Positions 35,501-46,629 of a DNA stretch of 64,000 nucleotides are shown in pieces. This stretch comes from Eupeodes corollae (taxonomy: Eukaryota > Arthropoda > Insecta > Diptera > Syrphidae), in NCBI RefSeq assembly GCF_945859685.1, contig NC_079148.1, positions 57,422,421-57,486,420 of the forward strand. The letters run 5' to 3'. Below the pieces are notes generated by a model. It had not been told where the DNA came from and ran no database searches. It was given only the letters and a program-made list of their open reading frames with translations. The stretch's first letter is position 1; every line of letters begins with the position of its first letter. The translations under genes and the position numbers were made by a program.

Positions 35501-38500
35501 AAACTTCAGCTTCGGCTTCGCCTGACGTTCGCGAGTTCAGACATAGGAATTTAATGCATGGTATCACAATGAAGCTTCGACCTCACGTTTCATTTAACAG
35601 TCGTAAGGAAATAACGTAATGTTACGTAATGTGACTCCAAACGAAAGTTCTAGTTCGCTTCAGCTTCGGCTTCGCCTGACGTTTAAGAGTTCAGTCATAC
35701 GAATTCAATGCATGCTTTCACAATGAAGCCTCGACCTCACGTTTCATTTGACATTCGTAAGGAAATAACGTGCTGAACATTTGCTTTGTTTGACATCCCA
35801 ACAGCTGAAAAAAATTCAGCAAACAAAATATATTTGCTTTTGGAGGGATTCCCATTGGTTATTATAGGCTGTGTAAGCTACTTCCGTGATAAATTTAATT
35901 TTGTTTCGATTATAAACTCATATTTTATTTTGAAAAAAAAAAACAGCTGCTAATGACAGAAGTGCCATTTTAGAAATGTCATATTGGAATTGTCATTCAA
36001 AGCAACCTCGAACCAGACCCAACGTAACGCAGACGAAGCCGAAGCTGAATCGTGTTTGTGTTTCAACCATTAGGATCCGGATATAATAATAATACAGCAA
36101 TCATTATTACATCTCCCTCTTTCAAGATATTTAATGCTTTTCAAAAACCATTCTCCAATTTCGTAAATTAGAATGCCCAGTTTTTAAAATTAATATTAAG
36201 CTATTCAAAAACTGTTCACCCTTTTCGTAACTTTGTGATTATCCTAGTTAGATCTCGACATAGGTTATGTATACGTTTGCTAATTTCAAAGTCCGCTCAT
36301 GATTACGTAAATAAATAGAAAGTTTTAACGTTTAAAACTCATAACACAGACTGATTGTTCTATCGAAAAACGCCGTGCCGCACCGTGCCACTCCACGCTG
36401 CTGAGTATACTTTCTGAAGGACAAGTGGAAATTTCCTATAGAATTGTGTTAGTGTAGTGTATTATGTAATGCATAAGTTCCAATCCCAAAAAGAAAAGAT
36501 TTTGTTTTATATTTCAAAATCTCAAAATCAAGCTAGATTGGAATTGCTGCGCTGTTGTTCCAATTTATTTGCGGACGAATATTTGTCAAACAGAAAATCT
36601 CTCTTTTCTCGGACTTGATCCTTGTTCTTTCTGTATAATATGTACGAGTACCTATTCTATACGAAAAGATATAAGATGTTATCTTTTTGGGTTACATAAA
36701 TCTTTCTTACATCACATCATGTTTAACACTTTCTTCTTTGCAAACAATCAATGCTAACGGGAGGGGTAGGGGGTGGAGTGAGTGGTGGGCCTTAATGGTA
36801 ATATGGCGTATCTGTTTTATCAATCGAGTAATTTCATCGTAATGATGCTCCTTTTTGGTCCTTTTCTTCGGAACATCACGGCTCTTTCAACTACAGCTGA
36901 TGTGATGTGAGTGCCGTAGACGGTATAGTTTGGTTTGGGTCTTTTTTCTGCCCGTTTAACACGAAAATCATATGTCAAGTGGAAATGGTTTTGATGTCAG
37001 GTCTTGGTTTTTATCCGTCAGCAAATGTGTTGTGAATAAACGAACGGGCCGAGCCGGGCTGGGACAGGCCAGGCCACACAACGAACGACATATATTGGTG
37101 CATTTTCATTCGTATAGATGTACAAGGCACTTTTGGTTGAATGTTTGTATGTGTGTGGGCTAAGTGCTTTTGGATAATATTTTAATTTTTAAATAGAATA
37201 CACTCGAATCCACATTGCCCATACCGCCTTATAGCCACATCGGATGTCCTCAGAGCTGGGTTTGTGTAAATAATGACCCAGATATTGATAAAGGCCATAT
37301 TATAGCCCACATACAGTTTTCTTTCTCTGTTGTACCTATGCCTATATTGATGCGGCTTCACTATATTTCGACTTTTGATACAAAGTTGTGTATTTTCAAA
37401 ATTGACTTAAATATAGTTTGATATATGTGTAGTGAATGTGTATATATTAAATTTGAAAAAAGCCATTGGGTTTTCATTTCAAAACTCAAAAGGCTTACGG
37501 TTGGTTGCTGATGATGGGCTCCTTTCAATATATACCTATACTCGTATAGATGCGATATTTAGTTTGGAAATTGCTTTTTCTTATACCTTTTCTCTCAACC
37601 TAATGACAATTAGATTTTCACAAAAGACTTCAAGAATAAGAGTTTATCATAAAGCCCACCAGGCGAACTTCTTTGATTTTATCTATGTACCTTTTAATAA
37701 AATGTATTTATATATATACAATGTATATTATACATTTTGGATAAAATCCTTTAAGGCTTTATTGTAATCTCTTCAAAATATAAATAATTTAGGAATAGTA
37801 CCTATAAGATTTTACTTGTCATTTGTCAAATCACATTTATATTTAAAGTTTTTCTTGCTTAAATTCTAGAATCTTAAGACCAGATTTATACTTGAGATTA
37901 AAAGTCTTTACAACATTAAAAATATAGCAAAAATATATGTTTTTTAATTGAAAAAAAATGTAAGAAAATATATGTATATTTTTCTGTGTGATAGTTCACA
38001 CAGTTCTGTCTCTAAATTCTGAAGCTGTTTTTTGAAAAGCTTTGCGATAAATACTATTGGTGTAATTAGAAGAACTTACAGTGTGCATAGTTGACAAACT
38101 AAAACCACTCGGAATTTTACATTTTTTCGGTTTACATTTTGAATGGTACTTTAGCACTTAGTGAATAGACTACATCAGCTGTAGCAAAAAGTATACGCGA
38201 AGACCGGCACGACTCGTCGTATGGAATATGGATGTCGGTCGGAGAAGCGTGCAAAGTTCAGCTCGTAGAAGAATTCATGACAGATAACTTAGAGGAGAAT
38301 GGCCACTTTCCATATGTGTGCGGGCCAAGTGCGCAAAACTATGGGATTGGTAATCAAATTGATTTGTGAGGAATCGAGATATTTGAGTTTGAAGTTGGAG
38401 TAGTACAAATCAAGGAAATTTTTTTTAATCGTATCAGCTTTTTTTTTATATTATACGCGCACTCAAGGGGTTATGAATACTCTCATCATGATTAATCACA

Positions 38501-41500
38501 GTGTGAGCGATTAAGAAAGGAGGATAGGATTTGAAAGGAGATGAACATTGTAATGAGTGGGAAACATTGAGCCTGGTAAAGCATTCCACATTCGTGTGGT
38601 GCAACTGAAGAAAGAATCTTTGTACTTTACAGTACGTCCGAAATTGACTCTAGGGTAAACTAATGAGCATTCCTAGAAGAACGGGTATCACTAGAGAATT
38701 GTTTATGAAATTAGCGATAAAATAATGACAGGTATGAAACCTTACGAGCGACGGTGCTCGAGAGATACAAAAGTTTCAGTTAGAGAAAGGTCACCTACCA
38801 TCTTTAGATCTCTCTTTTGAATACTGTCTAGGAGACTCAAGTAGGTTATAGGAGCACCTGCCCAGATATGGGAAAATGTACTCGAGTTTCGGACGAATAT
38901 AGGCTTTATAGATTATAGCCAGATCAGTAGGGGTAAAAAACTTCTTGCATCTTCGGAGAAAAAGTAAACACTTAGCAGCATTTTTGGCGATGTCAAATAT
39001 GTGGTCACTCCACAGCAAGTGGTTTGTAATGCACATACCTAAGACTGATAGCTGTTCGGTCTCCTCGATGCAAGTACCCCTCATGGAAAGTGGCATAAGG
39101 GAAGCATTGAGTTTTGGAAGCATTAAATTCTACACGGTTTTTGATTCCCCATTGCACAATGCTGTCAAGATCAGAATTTAATGATATCATCATACGCTGC
39201 CGTTGGTAGTCCACATCCGAAGAACAAGGATGAGAATCTAGAAACGAATATGAAAAGCTGAGGGTACTGTTATCGGCGAAACAATTAAGTGGCTTAGAAG
39301 TTTCAGACAAAAGATCATTTATACAAATAAGGAAAAGTGTCGGAGACAAAACGGAGCCCTGGGGCACACCAGCGTTTATTTTGTGGATATCAGATTTGAA
39401 CCTATCCAAGACTACTTGTATTGAACGGTCCGAAAGGTAATTTCTAACCCAACGAAGAAGGGATTCATCAATACCAAATGCACGCATTTTCGATAAGAGA
39501 GCTTTGTGCCAAACTCTATCAAATGCCTTTGAAATATTAAGTGCAATAATCTTACTTTCTCCAAAACGATGTAAAGATTTGTTCCTCTGTTCGGTGAGAT
39601 AAACCATGAGATCACCAGTGGATCTATTGCAATGAAAGCCATACTGCCGGTCATTAAGAAGCTTCCGTTCTTCAAGATATTTCTTAAGCTGAAAATTTAT
39701 CAGCGTTTACATGACCTTGGAAAGAAGGGACGTAATTGCAATTGGACGATAGTTAGATGGTGAGGAGGATTCGCTCTTTTTAGGGACAGGCTGGACAAAT
39801 GCAGTTTTCTATCCAATCGGAAAGAGACCTTTAGAATAGGATAGATGGAAAAGCTTACGCAGTGGTTTTGTCAGCGTTGAAGAACACCTCTTCAGAACAA
39901 TAGGGGGAATACTATTCGGGCCAGCGGATTTGTGAATGTCAGGATTTTTAAGTACTCTAGTAACTGAACTAGTGTGAAAAAGGATTCGTTCCATAAAATC
40001 GTTTACCCTTTCAAGTACAGGCGGAGTCATGTCTCTCATTGGCAGCATCGAATTAACAGCAAACTGTGCTGCAAGCATATTGCCTTTATCAATCTAGCTT
40101 ACGTAGAGAGGGTCATTGGAAACGAGCGTAGGAACTGACGATGACGTAGTGTTGCTCACATTTTTTACAAATGACCAGAAATGTTTACTACCATTGGGAC
40201 ATTGTAGTATTTTTTGGGTTGGCTTTGTAATTCCGGAAACTTACATTTTTGATCCTTATCAGCTTATAACTTTCGACTAATAATCTGCATTAAAACGATA
40301 TTTGCACCAAGAAGATCAGAAAAATGTCTTCTAGATATGTTTCGTACCCGTGGCAGAGAGAAAAAACTAATCGAGAGAGTCAAATTTTCTCGTCTCGGTC
40401 ATTCGCCTCAAAACCTTTTGCTTACACTTTTTATAACGTGTTGAATTGCTATCGGTATTTTCTTGTTTTCACCTCAGAGAAGAGTACACAAAAAACTTCA
40501 GTTCTGGGATTGCGAAATTTCTCATTTCTGTCTAAAGATTGAAGCAAACATGCATGGATAAGCCCCAACGAAATTTTAGAAAAACTGTAATTAAAATTTT
40601 CCCAAACCGACTTTTCCTTTTCGCTATAGAACTGAGAGATAAGATATTGCTCGAACAATGTTCCTGACTGGAAAACTTATAAAAATGATGCATAAAGCGT
40701 AAATTTTGGTTTACGAAAAAATTTGTATATTCTTTTTCACAAAGCCACTCAAAAAAACTGATTGGCTTACGTAGTTAAGCCTTTAAAAGCAACACAAGAG
40801 ATGGGTATATACAAATGAATGTTCAATGTTCCTGCGTTGTTATATTTTCAAGATCCGTGTTTACATTCTGTAACTCTCGCATAAAAAAAGCTAAGTCGAG
40901 AAATGCTGAAAATTGAAATAAATCATATGAGTTTTATTGCAACAGCAACACGGTCAGAGCGAAAATTAGACGCAACTTGCTAGGTCCTAATTCTCATAGA
41001 ATTCTGTTTGTTGAATTTTGTATACAGCTGTTGAGCTGTCAGACAAAGCAAATGTTCAGCAAATTTGAACTAGAGCTTCCGTTTGGAGTCACATTACGTT
41101 CTTTTCTCTACGATTGTCAAACGAAACATGAGGTCAAAGCGTCATCGTGATAGCATGCATTGAATTCCTATGACTGAACTACTAAACGTCAAGCAAAGCC
41201 GAAGCTGAGAATGTGTGTGTGCTTCATATAAATGGGTCAGACTTTGCTGGAAAATAAATAATTAAGTAAATTTTTAAATGCTGATATCTCGAATGATGAC
41301 GAGAATGAGATTGGGAAGACAATGAAAATCCGGTGTTTAATAGTGAAGTTTTGTTGAGTGATGAAGTTCATTTAAGGCCTAAGCTGTATGTACGTTACTA
41401 AAAAAAAATTTCCGTATTCAGGCTATTTTCCAACCCAAAGAGTACCAAAAGCTATAATTGCATCAATTACAGACCAAATGGTGAGGTGTCATTTATGAGC

Positions 41501-44448
41501 TTGTGGAATTATTGGTCCATTTGGTCTCGGTGAGTTTTGTTTTCAACAAAAAGGCACTACGAACCAAAGAGCGCGTGAAGCAATGGACTTGTCAAGATAT
41601 TATTTTGATGAGCACTTAAATTCACGTTTTGCTGCGGAATTTTTCACCAAAAGTTTCCACCAAAAAGGTACAAGAGTACCGTAATACCATTAAACGAATC
41701 TTTTTACGTATTTTAAAAACTAAAGGTCTTAATTGAAAGTTGTTAAGTAATTTTTGTTCTCAAGAGAATTGTAGAGTTAAGCTTTTAAACAAAATACAAA
41801 AATTATTAAATCCACTATTAAGCTTCTGAGTGACTTAATAGACAGCTTGTAAAGCCACAAAGTGAATAATTTAAGTGAAACCCCCTTCTTTTATAAGCTT
41901 CTGCAGTAATGGTCATATTATTGAACTGCATCAAAACAAAACAAGTTTATTGAAAAACACTGCTTGCTGCAATGCAATCAATATGGTTTTCAAAAAGGTA
42001 AAAGTACGGGAAGACTTCTTGGCGAATTCTGTAACCATCACGTATTGGTGATGTTCGTGGACTTCAGCATGGCATTTGGCACGTTGAATCACAATAAACT
42101 TTTCGATGTCCTTTACAGAATTGGCATTAGGGGAACTCTATGGAAATGGATGGAGAGCTATCTCATAGGAAAAACATTTAGAGTTAAAGTTGGAAATTAA
42201 TGGAGTAAAGAAAAAAGCTGCACACACGGTGTACCACAAGGGTAAAAACTAAGTCCAGCCCTTTTTATAATTTTTACGGATGCACTCCTACGGATTTTAA
42301 AGAAAAGCATAGCTTTTGCATATGCAGACGATAAAGCTATTGTTGTCAGGCACATGTGTCTTGAAACCGCTATTTCTACGATGCAACAGGAGTATGATGG
42401 AGTCACTCGATGGTGCCACGACTTTAGATTGGTCATCAACGCAACTAAAACGAAAATTATGCACATTCGTGCACCAAACAAACAAAAAGAGAAAGTCAAC
42501 ATTTTCTTTCAGAATCCTGAATGTCCGTCCTCAAGAAAAAGTGATGACATTGAATTAGTTCAATCAATCAAATACCTTCGAGTGAATTGAATAAACACTT
42601 TCTGTGGTACGAGCATATTAATATCGTGAGGCAAAGTATGAAGGAAAGATATTCAACAAAAGATGTTTAAAAAAAAGGTTTAGTATTAACTCGTTGAATC
42701 TCTATTAAGATATGGAGTTTCAGCTTAGGAAAATGCCTCGAAAACGCATACAGGTAAACTTTTTAATCAACAGAGGAGAATAATTGCAAAAATGATTAAT
42801 TAAAACCATATACTTTTGAAGTGCTTGAATGTGAAAAATATATTTAGGATGACAGCAGTTCTTGAATACTACGACGATTTAAGATTCTAGCGACCTATTT
42901 TACTCGAAATATCGGCGATATACAACAACTACGCAAAACAACAACTTAAGTATACGATACCATCAATTATGAACCAACTTTCTACAAATCTTAAAAATAT
43001 TTGTGACTTAAATATTCGTACATAATATTTTTTTTCTAATTAATACAAAACTGTTTAATATTAAAATCCAATCAATTCAAATATGTTGTAACTGTAACAC
43101 AACTATTATTGTTAAAGTTTTGAAATATGGTAAAATAAAAATCTAATCTAACCCTCAATGACCCCTTAAACTTTCGAAATTTTGGGAATTTTCCTAGAAT
43201 ATGACTTTTTTACATTTTGTTCAGCTGTAATTAAAACACTGCATTGTTCTCAGACAACAATCCACAAAAAAAATATTGCACTTCAAAGTCATTACATCCT
43301 TAATTACTCACGGAACAAAATTGCACAATGAATGGTACATCGCAGTTGAAGTACAACTTTATTGCAATTGATGTTTAAATTACTAAAATTGAAGTGAAGT
43401 GCATCAAAAGTCTGACGGTCTGCAAATCTACAAGAACTCAGAAGTGGGATGAGATACTTTATAAATAAAAAGAATACATTTTCTATTAAAAATTATAAAA
43501 ATAAAACAGAACTAATTTGCCATAGAAATCGCCAGATTAAAATATTATTTATCGATTGTGATTTTTATGAGTTAGACAGGTAGTAGAAGACCTAACCTAG
43601 TAGAAGATACTACCTACACATATTTAGCAATAAGCTCTTATTAATTCGGAATCGGATCTATGTGGCAAATAACAACATGCTTCTGTGTAATAAATTTCAT
43701 CCTGATAAAATTTAAACAAAATATTGTAGAAGAAAACTGTTCAGTATAATCCAATCAACTCGAATAAAATACTTTAGTCTTCTTCTTCTTCTTTCTTGCC
43801 AGAGATGTGTTTTTCCTCGAAATCCTGCTCCCCACACCTTCAACAACAGAGATCTCTAATAAAATCCTCAATCTAAATTGTGCAGTCAACCCCATTAATT
43901 CCTTGCTTCTCTACCTCAAACCAAAAAACTGGCATCGTCGTCGTCAGAACGAGCCAGGAGCAGGACCAGAACCATTAGGTAGGACAAGCGAAGAGGATGG
44001 TCGAAGGTATAGATTTGTAGCCCACTTTCCTATATATACGGTACGTATACTTTATACTAACTAAACTACTGATTGCACAATAACCACTCACCTGACTTAT
44101 AGATTCCTGCTTCCATAGTTTGCCACCCTTCAGAATGCCACTTATCTGTGTTGTTGGGGACGACTCCTTTGGTGGAATCGGTGGCTTTGGCTCAGGGATT
44201 AGTTCGGTAGATTCACTCACACTCACACTGTTGATGGCTTGATGTGGATGAGGATGTGGATGTGCTGTTGGTAGAGCTGGCGCTGCAACTGGTGCGGCAA
44301 TGATACCGGTGGTAGCAGCGGCGACGGCGGAGGTGATGATAGATGGCGCTGTAACTTCAGCCGTCTGGAGACTAACGGGCGCTGTCGATGTGGTCGTTAT
44401 GTCCTCGGTGGCTTCCCGGACGATTCGTCTTTCTGTGACTGTAGTCAT
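26133..44448 (-). CDS. Large Ser/Gln-rich, probably disordered protein, six joined exons
   Basis: Exons in transcription order: 44448-44092, 28750-28356, 28279-27934, 27760-27215, 27153-26638, 26564-26133. All junctions are GT-AG and keep frame (phases 0, 2, 0, 0, 0), giving 863 residues and a TGA stop. Landmarks: ILKGGKLWKQ near residue 108; SVRRSIERNILRRSLIK at the exon 2/3 join; LEERIKQLTC; a Ser-rich stretch; ECRCPAAPDLGMGIQVPVVH; RGIKPKFSSTNEILQQMQ; poly-Q; RTWSFYGDPEQQRIPMDG; QQTIRVPISYALPAMQLHV; second poly-Q tract. No catalytic domain or membrane span is visible. The islands of complex sequence between low-complexity tracts suggest a conserved scaffold- or cytoskeleton-type protein, but I cannot name it. 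Intron 1 is 15.3 kb and full of transposons. Confidence 0.8.
26638..27153 (-). CDS. Q-rich gene, fifth exon with first poly-Q tract
   Basis: Acceptor TAACTGCAG/AGTAAT, donor CAG/GTAAGT; 172 codons. After SNTSIKSYTLPKQASSSS comes a glutamine run of about 16, encoded by mixed CAG and CAA, then RTWSFYGDPEQQRIPMDG, YYHTMPTVFQQTFQG, SPTRRPESPPPLRNYHQ and IQRQNILEYQQ. Mixed codons suggest selection for Gln rather than recent slippage of one codon. Confidence 0.84.
27215..27760 (-). CDS. Q-rich gene, fourth exon
   Basis: Acceptor ATTTTTCAG/GAATGT, donor CAG/GTACGT; exactly 182 codons. Encodes ECRCPAAPDLGMGIQVPVVH, PKRQFLSTLAPLTACVAG, an acidic middle with NASSDDDEQNDYGF, and RGIKPKFSSTNEILQQMQ near the end. 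It is the least repetitive exon, so it is the best part to use in a homology search. Confidence 0.84.
27934..28279 (-). CDS. Q-rich gene, third exon
   Basis: Acceptor CATTTTAG/AAAAAAAGC, donor CAG/GTAAAG. Encodes KKKAIKSDISLEERIKQLTC, an acidic Asp/Asn/Glu segment, a Ser run (SPSSSVSSSSSGSSS), YKKISDIFNRDKKQEK and ENPIVIIPQ. The Lys-rich start continues the basic patch from the previous exon. Phase 2 in, 0 out. Confidence 0.82.
28356..28750 (-). CDS. Q-rich gene, second exon
   Basis: Acceptor TTTTCTTAG/TCCGAT and donor AAA/GTAAGA. Encodes SDDMNTSSEDDANAKRSVRF, an acidic then mixed region, IPIKKHSTLFTNALRPNSA, LTHEALRAFDESKR and a basic Arg-rich end with RRSIERNILRRSL, which could be a phosphorylation or binding motif. 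395 bases, phase 0 in and phase 2 out. Confidence 0.82.
29380..29690 (-). repeat. tRNA-derived SINE, copy 1
   Basis: Reading the minus strand: a tRNA-like head with B box GGGTTCAGTCCC, a body containing CATGAAAAGTGCTTTCTC, and a tail GTTCTCAACACAGTGTTGCG followed by CCACC and an ATTT-like A/T tail. It is the inverted counterpart of the copy at 31.4-31.7 kb and shares its whole length. The A-box region is eroded. Confidence 0.75.
31440..31737 (+). repeat. tRNA-derived SINE, copy 2
   Basis: Head with B box GCGTTCGAACCC (31496-31507); body with GCGCGAGGAATTGACAAGAG; tail TAGGCCCTAGTTCTCAACGG (from 31690) then ACTGTTGCGCCACCC and an ATTT microsatellite end (AATTTATTTATTTTAT). The last ~35 unique bases match the 3' end of the RTE LINE at 61212-61245. 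This is the clearest of the three copies. Confidence 0.8.
34190..34260 (+). pseudogene. LINE reverse transcriptase fragment (YADD-box region)
   Basis: Translation LRFADDIVFLSETPENMEQ is the FADD catalytic block of a LINE reverse transcriptase and the helix after it. Homology ends around 34300; the rest of the frame is of another kind. Confidence 0.6.
34290..34710 (+). pseudogene. Possible Helitron replicase-helicase fragment
   Basis: The frame (to 34708) contains ILKQLEKFFHQNKELVALFT, which resembles the L-x-x-FLH-x-N-x-LV-LF pattern upstream of the Rep motifs in Helitron proteins, then NYTKSKSTFIVKKGQRLSGP and SYEKRL. Agreement elsewhere is weak and no Rep or helicase motif is present. It could be other transposon debris. 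Confidence 0.35.
35485..36070. mobile_element. MITE with TTCAGCTTCGGCTTCG ends and an internal tandem duplication
   Basis: The left end (TTCAGCTTCGGCTTCG, ~35506) and right end (CGAAGCCGAAGCTGAA, ~36034) are inverted copies, preceded by AAACA-rich sequence on each side. A unit of about 150 bases is duplicated: both copies start CAGCTTCGGCTTCGCCTGAC and contain GAGTTCAG, AATGCATG and CCTCACGTTTCATTT. No coding capacity. Confidence 0.68.
36071..38429. other. Intron 1, middle part, no feature supported
   Basis: AT-rich with two GC-richer patches (36370-36410, 37030-37080). Plus-strand frames of 62-111 codons (36569, 36972, 37215, 37432) have no family resemblance or splice context. Confidence 0.4.
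38480..40290 (-). mobile_element. Jockey/CR1-like LINE, 3' half, decayed
   Basis: Minus strand, in order: KSAGPNSIPPIVLKRCSSTL, SNYRPIAITSLLSK, DRQYGFHCNRSTGDL, ISKAFDRVWHKALLSKM, LRWVRNYLSDR, NAGVPQGSVLSPTLFLICIN, CFADNSTLSFS (YADD equivalent), EFNASKTQ, LGMCITNHLLWSDH, KAYIRPKLEY, then TVKYKDSFF and RMWNALPGSMFP. These are the ordered RT and thumb blocks of a Jockey/CR1-type enzyme. The second catalytic Asp of the FADD box is Asn, and there are stops and frame breaks. The endonuclease half is absent. Confidence 0.8.
40970..41228. mobile_element. Second copy of the 35.5 kb MITE family, inverted
   Basis: Reverse-complemented, it reads CAGCTTCGGCTTTGCTTGAC, then GTTCAGTCATAGGAATTCAA, AATGCATG, ACCTCATGTTTCGTTTGACA and TGTGACTCCAAACGGAAG, matching 35506-35660 in order without the tandem duplication. 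The outer (left) end is lost. Confidence 0.65.
41450..41700 (+). pseudogene. mariner-type transposase fragment
   Basis: Pieces read CGIIGPFG, then GEFCFQQKGTT (QQDG equivalent with Asp replaced by Lys), AREAMDLSRYYFDEHLNSRF. This is the centre of a DDE/D transposase in two frames. The catalytic Asp is lost and the third motif is not readable. Confidence 0.5.
41890..43150 (+). mobile_element. Jockey-like LINE, 5'-truncated and decayed
   Basis: Plus strand: NQYGFQKGKSTGRLLGEF, FVDFSMAFGTLNHNKLFDVL, RIGIRGTLWKWMESYL, then after a stop THGVPQG, LSPALFIIFTDALL, IAFAYADDKAIV (YADD box intact), RLVINATKTKIMHI, VQSIKYLRV. Further pieces run to ~42900. The 3' end near 43110-43150 carries AAATAAAATCTAATCTAA-like sequence typical of LINE tails. 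Stops at 42198 and 42588 and frame changes show it is dead. Confidence 0.75.
43151..44091. other. Intron 1, proximal part
   Basis: No feature supported. A plus-strand frame of 85 codons at 43807-44064 has no recognisable similarity. Confidence 0.4.
44092..44448 (-). CDS. Q-rich gene, first identified coding exon
   Basis: Starts ATAACAATGACT, a good insect translation context, giving MTTVTERRIVREATED. It is followed by an Ala/Thr/Pro-rich segment with a His-Pro repeat (HPHPHPH), then PKPPIPPKESSP and ISGILKGGKLWKQES. The donor is CAG/GTGAGT. The same frame is open upstream to a TAA at ~44514, and an AG at 44511-44512 would let it be an internal exon starting at 44510, so the ATG may be either the real start or an internal Met. 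Confidence 0.75.
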
Positions 44449-44510
44449 TGTTATAGTTTCAACAACAAATCTTTGATTCTTATGAACAGATATAATTTTA
44501 TCCTTTTCAT

Positions 44511-45099
44511 CTTTTTAAAGTTTACGAGAATTTTTTTTTGTTTTTGTTTTGTGTGTATTTAGCATAGCAATTTGTTTTACATTACATTATTAAGTTTAAT
44601 ATAGTTTATGATATTATTTAGATCCACAACGTTAACGAAGACATCACACGCAGCAATGAAAATTACAATCATTTACTCATGCAGATATATATATATAAAT
44701 ATAATGTATATTCATAGATTATACAAATTAATACACAGAGGAAGGAACCAAATTATTGCTATTTTCGATGGGATTGAGGTAATTCAAATGATAAACAATT
44801 TTTAAATTGGAACCAGGAGCAATTTACATAAATTGAAAATGGTTAATTGAAAGTGTGAAAAAATATTTAAAACATAGCAAAAATTCAATATAAGGAATGG
44901 CATAATAAATGAATTACTATCGATGAGATTAATTTTTCAAAAAAGGTGCCATTTTTTATTTTAAAAAATCGGTTTCCAATGAATTTTTGAAATTACTCGT
45001 AGTTCAGGGTTGTTTCGGTGGATAAGTCAAGTTTTTATTTCAGAAGACAAAGATTAAAGAGTTAAGTTACTCGTAAGTTTGTGAAAACCTATAGAAACT
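44511..45099. other. AT-rich DNA upstream of the first exon of the Q-rich gene
   Basis: No gene, repeat or clear core promoter recognised. A 65-codon frame at 44608-44805 is not supported. Confidence 0.4.
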
Positions 45100-46020
45100 G
45101 AGTTATTAAAGTGTCATTGAAAAGATTGAAGATGTATCGTATAAAAAGAGTGGTTAAATTTTAAGGCCTGATGTTGAATGTTAACCATACGTAAACGTCA
45201 AGTTTTTTTCAGCATTATTTTGCTATTGCTTAATTTCAGAGATGTTCAATTTGTACCATTGAAAGAAACACAATCGACCAAGGCTTTTAAGTTATGCAGG
45301 CTTATAATGAAAATGAACGTTCAAATCAAAATGCATATCATGCAATTTATGATTTTTTCGGTAAATTTCATCGTCCAAATGTGCGTGCAGTCGGAAATTC
45401 GTGCTTAAATTTATGAGCAAACCGGGTCTGTAGAAGATGAGAAAACACCAGTTCATGCTTTTACTGCAGAAAATATTGCTGCCTTTTGCGATAGTATGGC
45501 TGAAGAGCCGTCCACCTCAACTCGTCGTAGTGCCCAATAATTGCACTTCTCACGCTCGTCGTTGATGAACATTATGCATAAAAACTTGCATTTACACGCT
45601 TACAAGGCGCAATTCACTCCTAAAACTGAACTAAAGCCTTTTGACTATTTTAAGCGTCGTCAATGGTCAGAATGGATGGCAAGAAATGGCAACAGTGAGA
45701 TGAAGATTTGGAAGTGGACGATATGTGGTTTCAACCGTTTCTACGGTGCCACAAGTCACACTTCTAACGATACAATGATTTGCCCGCCAAATTCAATGGC
45801 GGTGTTGTCTCACTTGGTGGCAAAGTCAATTTACCGCGAAGATTATGTGATTTGGAACTGCAAGACTTCTTTTTTTGGGCTAATTTGAAAGAGAAGGTGT
45901 ACTTCATTAAGCCAGCTACAATTCAAAAAAGATACAAATTTGGACCATCGTAGCGAGGTGTGCCGCTGAGTTCGCGGTGGCCATTTGGTCAACATTTTGT
46001 TCAACATCGGCCCTTAAAAT
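45100..46020 (+). pseudogene. mariner-type transposase copy with internal deletion
   Basis: Reads GSVEDEKTPVHAFTAENIAA (linker after the HTH domain), EEPSTSTRRSAQ, SLMNIMHKNLHLHAYKAQFT, LKPFDYFKRRQWSEWM, then jumps to the DMWFQ-like block, ATSHTSNDTM, LCDLELQDFFFWANLKEKVY and RGGHLVNILFN at the end. The segment with the first catalytic Asp is missing. Frame shifts and stops are present. Confidence 0.65.
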
Positions 46021-46269
46021 AAAATCACCCTTTACATCTTTGGCGGAAAGCTAAATTTTTTAAGTCGTTAACAAATCCTATAGAGTTAGAATAATATTGG
46101 TTTTCGTGGACGATATGTAAATTACATCTTTTCGTCAACTGATGAAGCAAGTCTATTTTGAGGGTTCTGAAATATTGAAAACTTATTTTCAAATGCGAAG
46201 CCCAAACAGTACATTTTTTAAATTAAGTTTTAGACGAAATAAACCACACATGCTGTAATCAATTTTGTC

Positions 46270-46600
46270 CAAAAAGTTCATGAGACTCAACTCACGGACA
46301 GCAACTAGAAATCGACAGCCCCGTATTTCACACAGCAGCCTGAGCACACTGCCACTTAGCAGTTTGGACTTTTGAGCAGCTTAAATTGGCCAACGATTTT
46401 GGGTGAAAATCGACATTTCTGACGCAATAAATTTGTATTTCGGTGGCTACGGTAATAAGAAAATTTTCCATATACATCTGAGGATCGGGAAAACCCACAC
46501 TTTGTTTTCAAGAAGCCATGCGTCTTCCCAGAGTAACAATTTAACGCGGATGGTAGAGTGCAGAAATAATTGGAACATTATTTTTTTAAACTAATGTCAT
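46270..46600 (+). pseudogene. Separate mariner transposase fragment carrying the first catalytic motif
   Basis: FWVKIDISDAINLYFGGYGN corresponds to the FSDEAHF-x-x-x-G block of the same transposase group, followed by NPHFVFKKPC and GWVECRNNWNIIF pieces in other frames. It lies downstream of a copy that lacks just this block, so either a second copy or a local rearrangement is present. Confidence 0.5.
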
Positions 46601-46629
46601 GGATTTGGACTTTCTATATCAAATTAAAG

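Noticed and set aside
37432..37767. A 111-codon plus-strand gene
   Set aside because: AT-driven Phe/Tyr/Ile-rich translation without similarity; lies antisense within an intron full of transposon debris.
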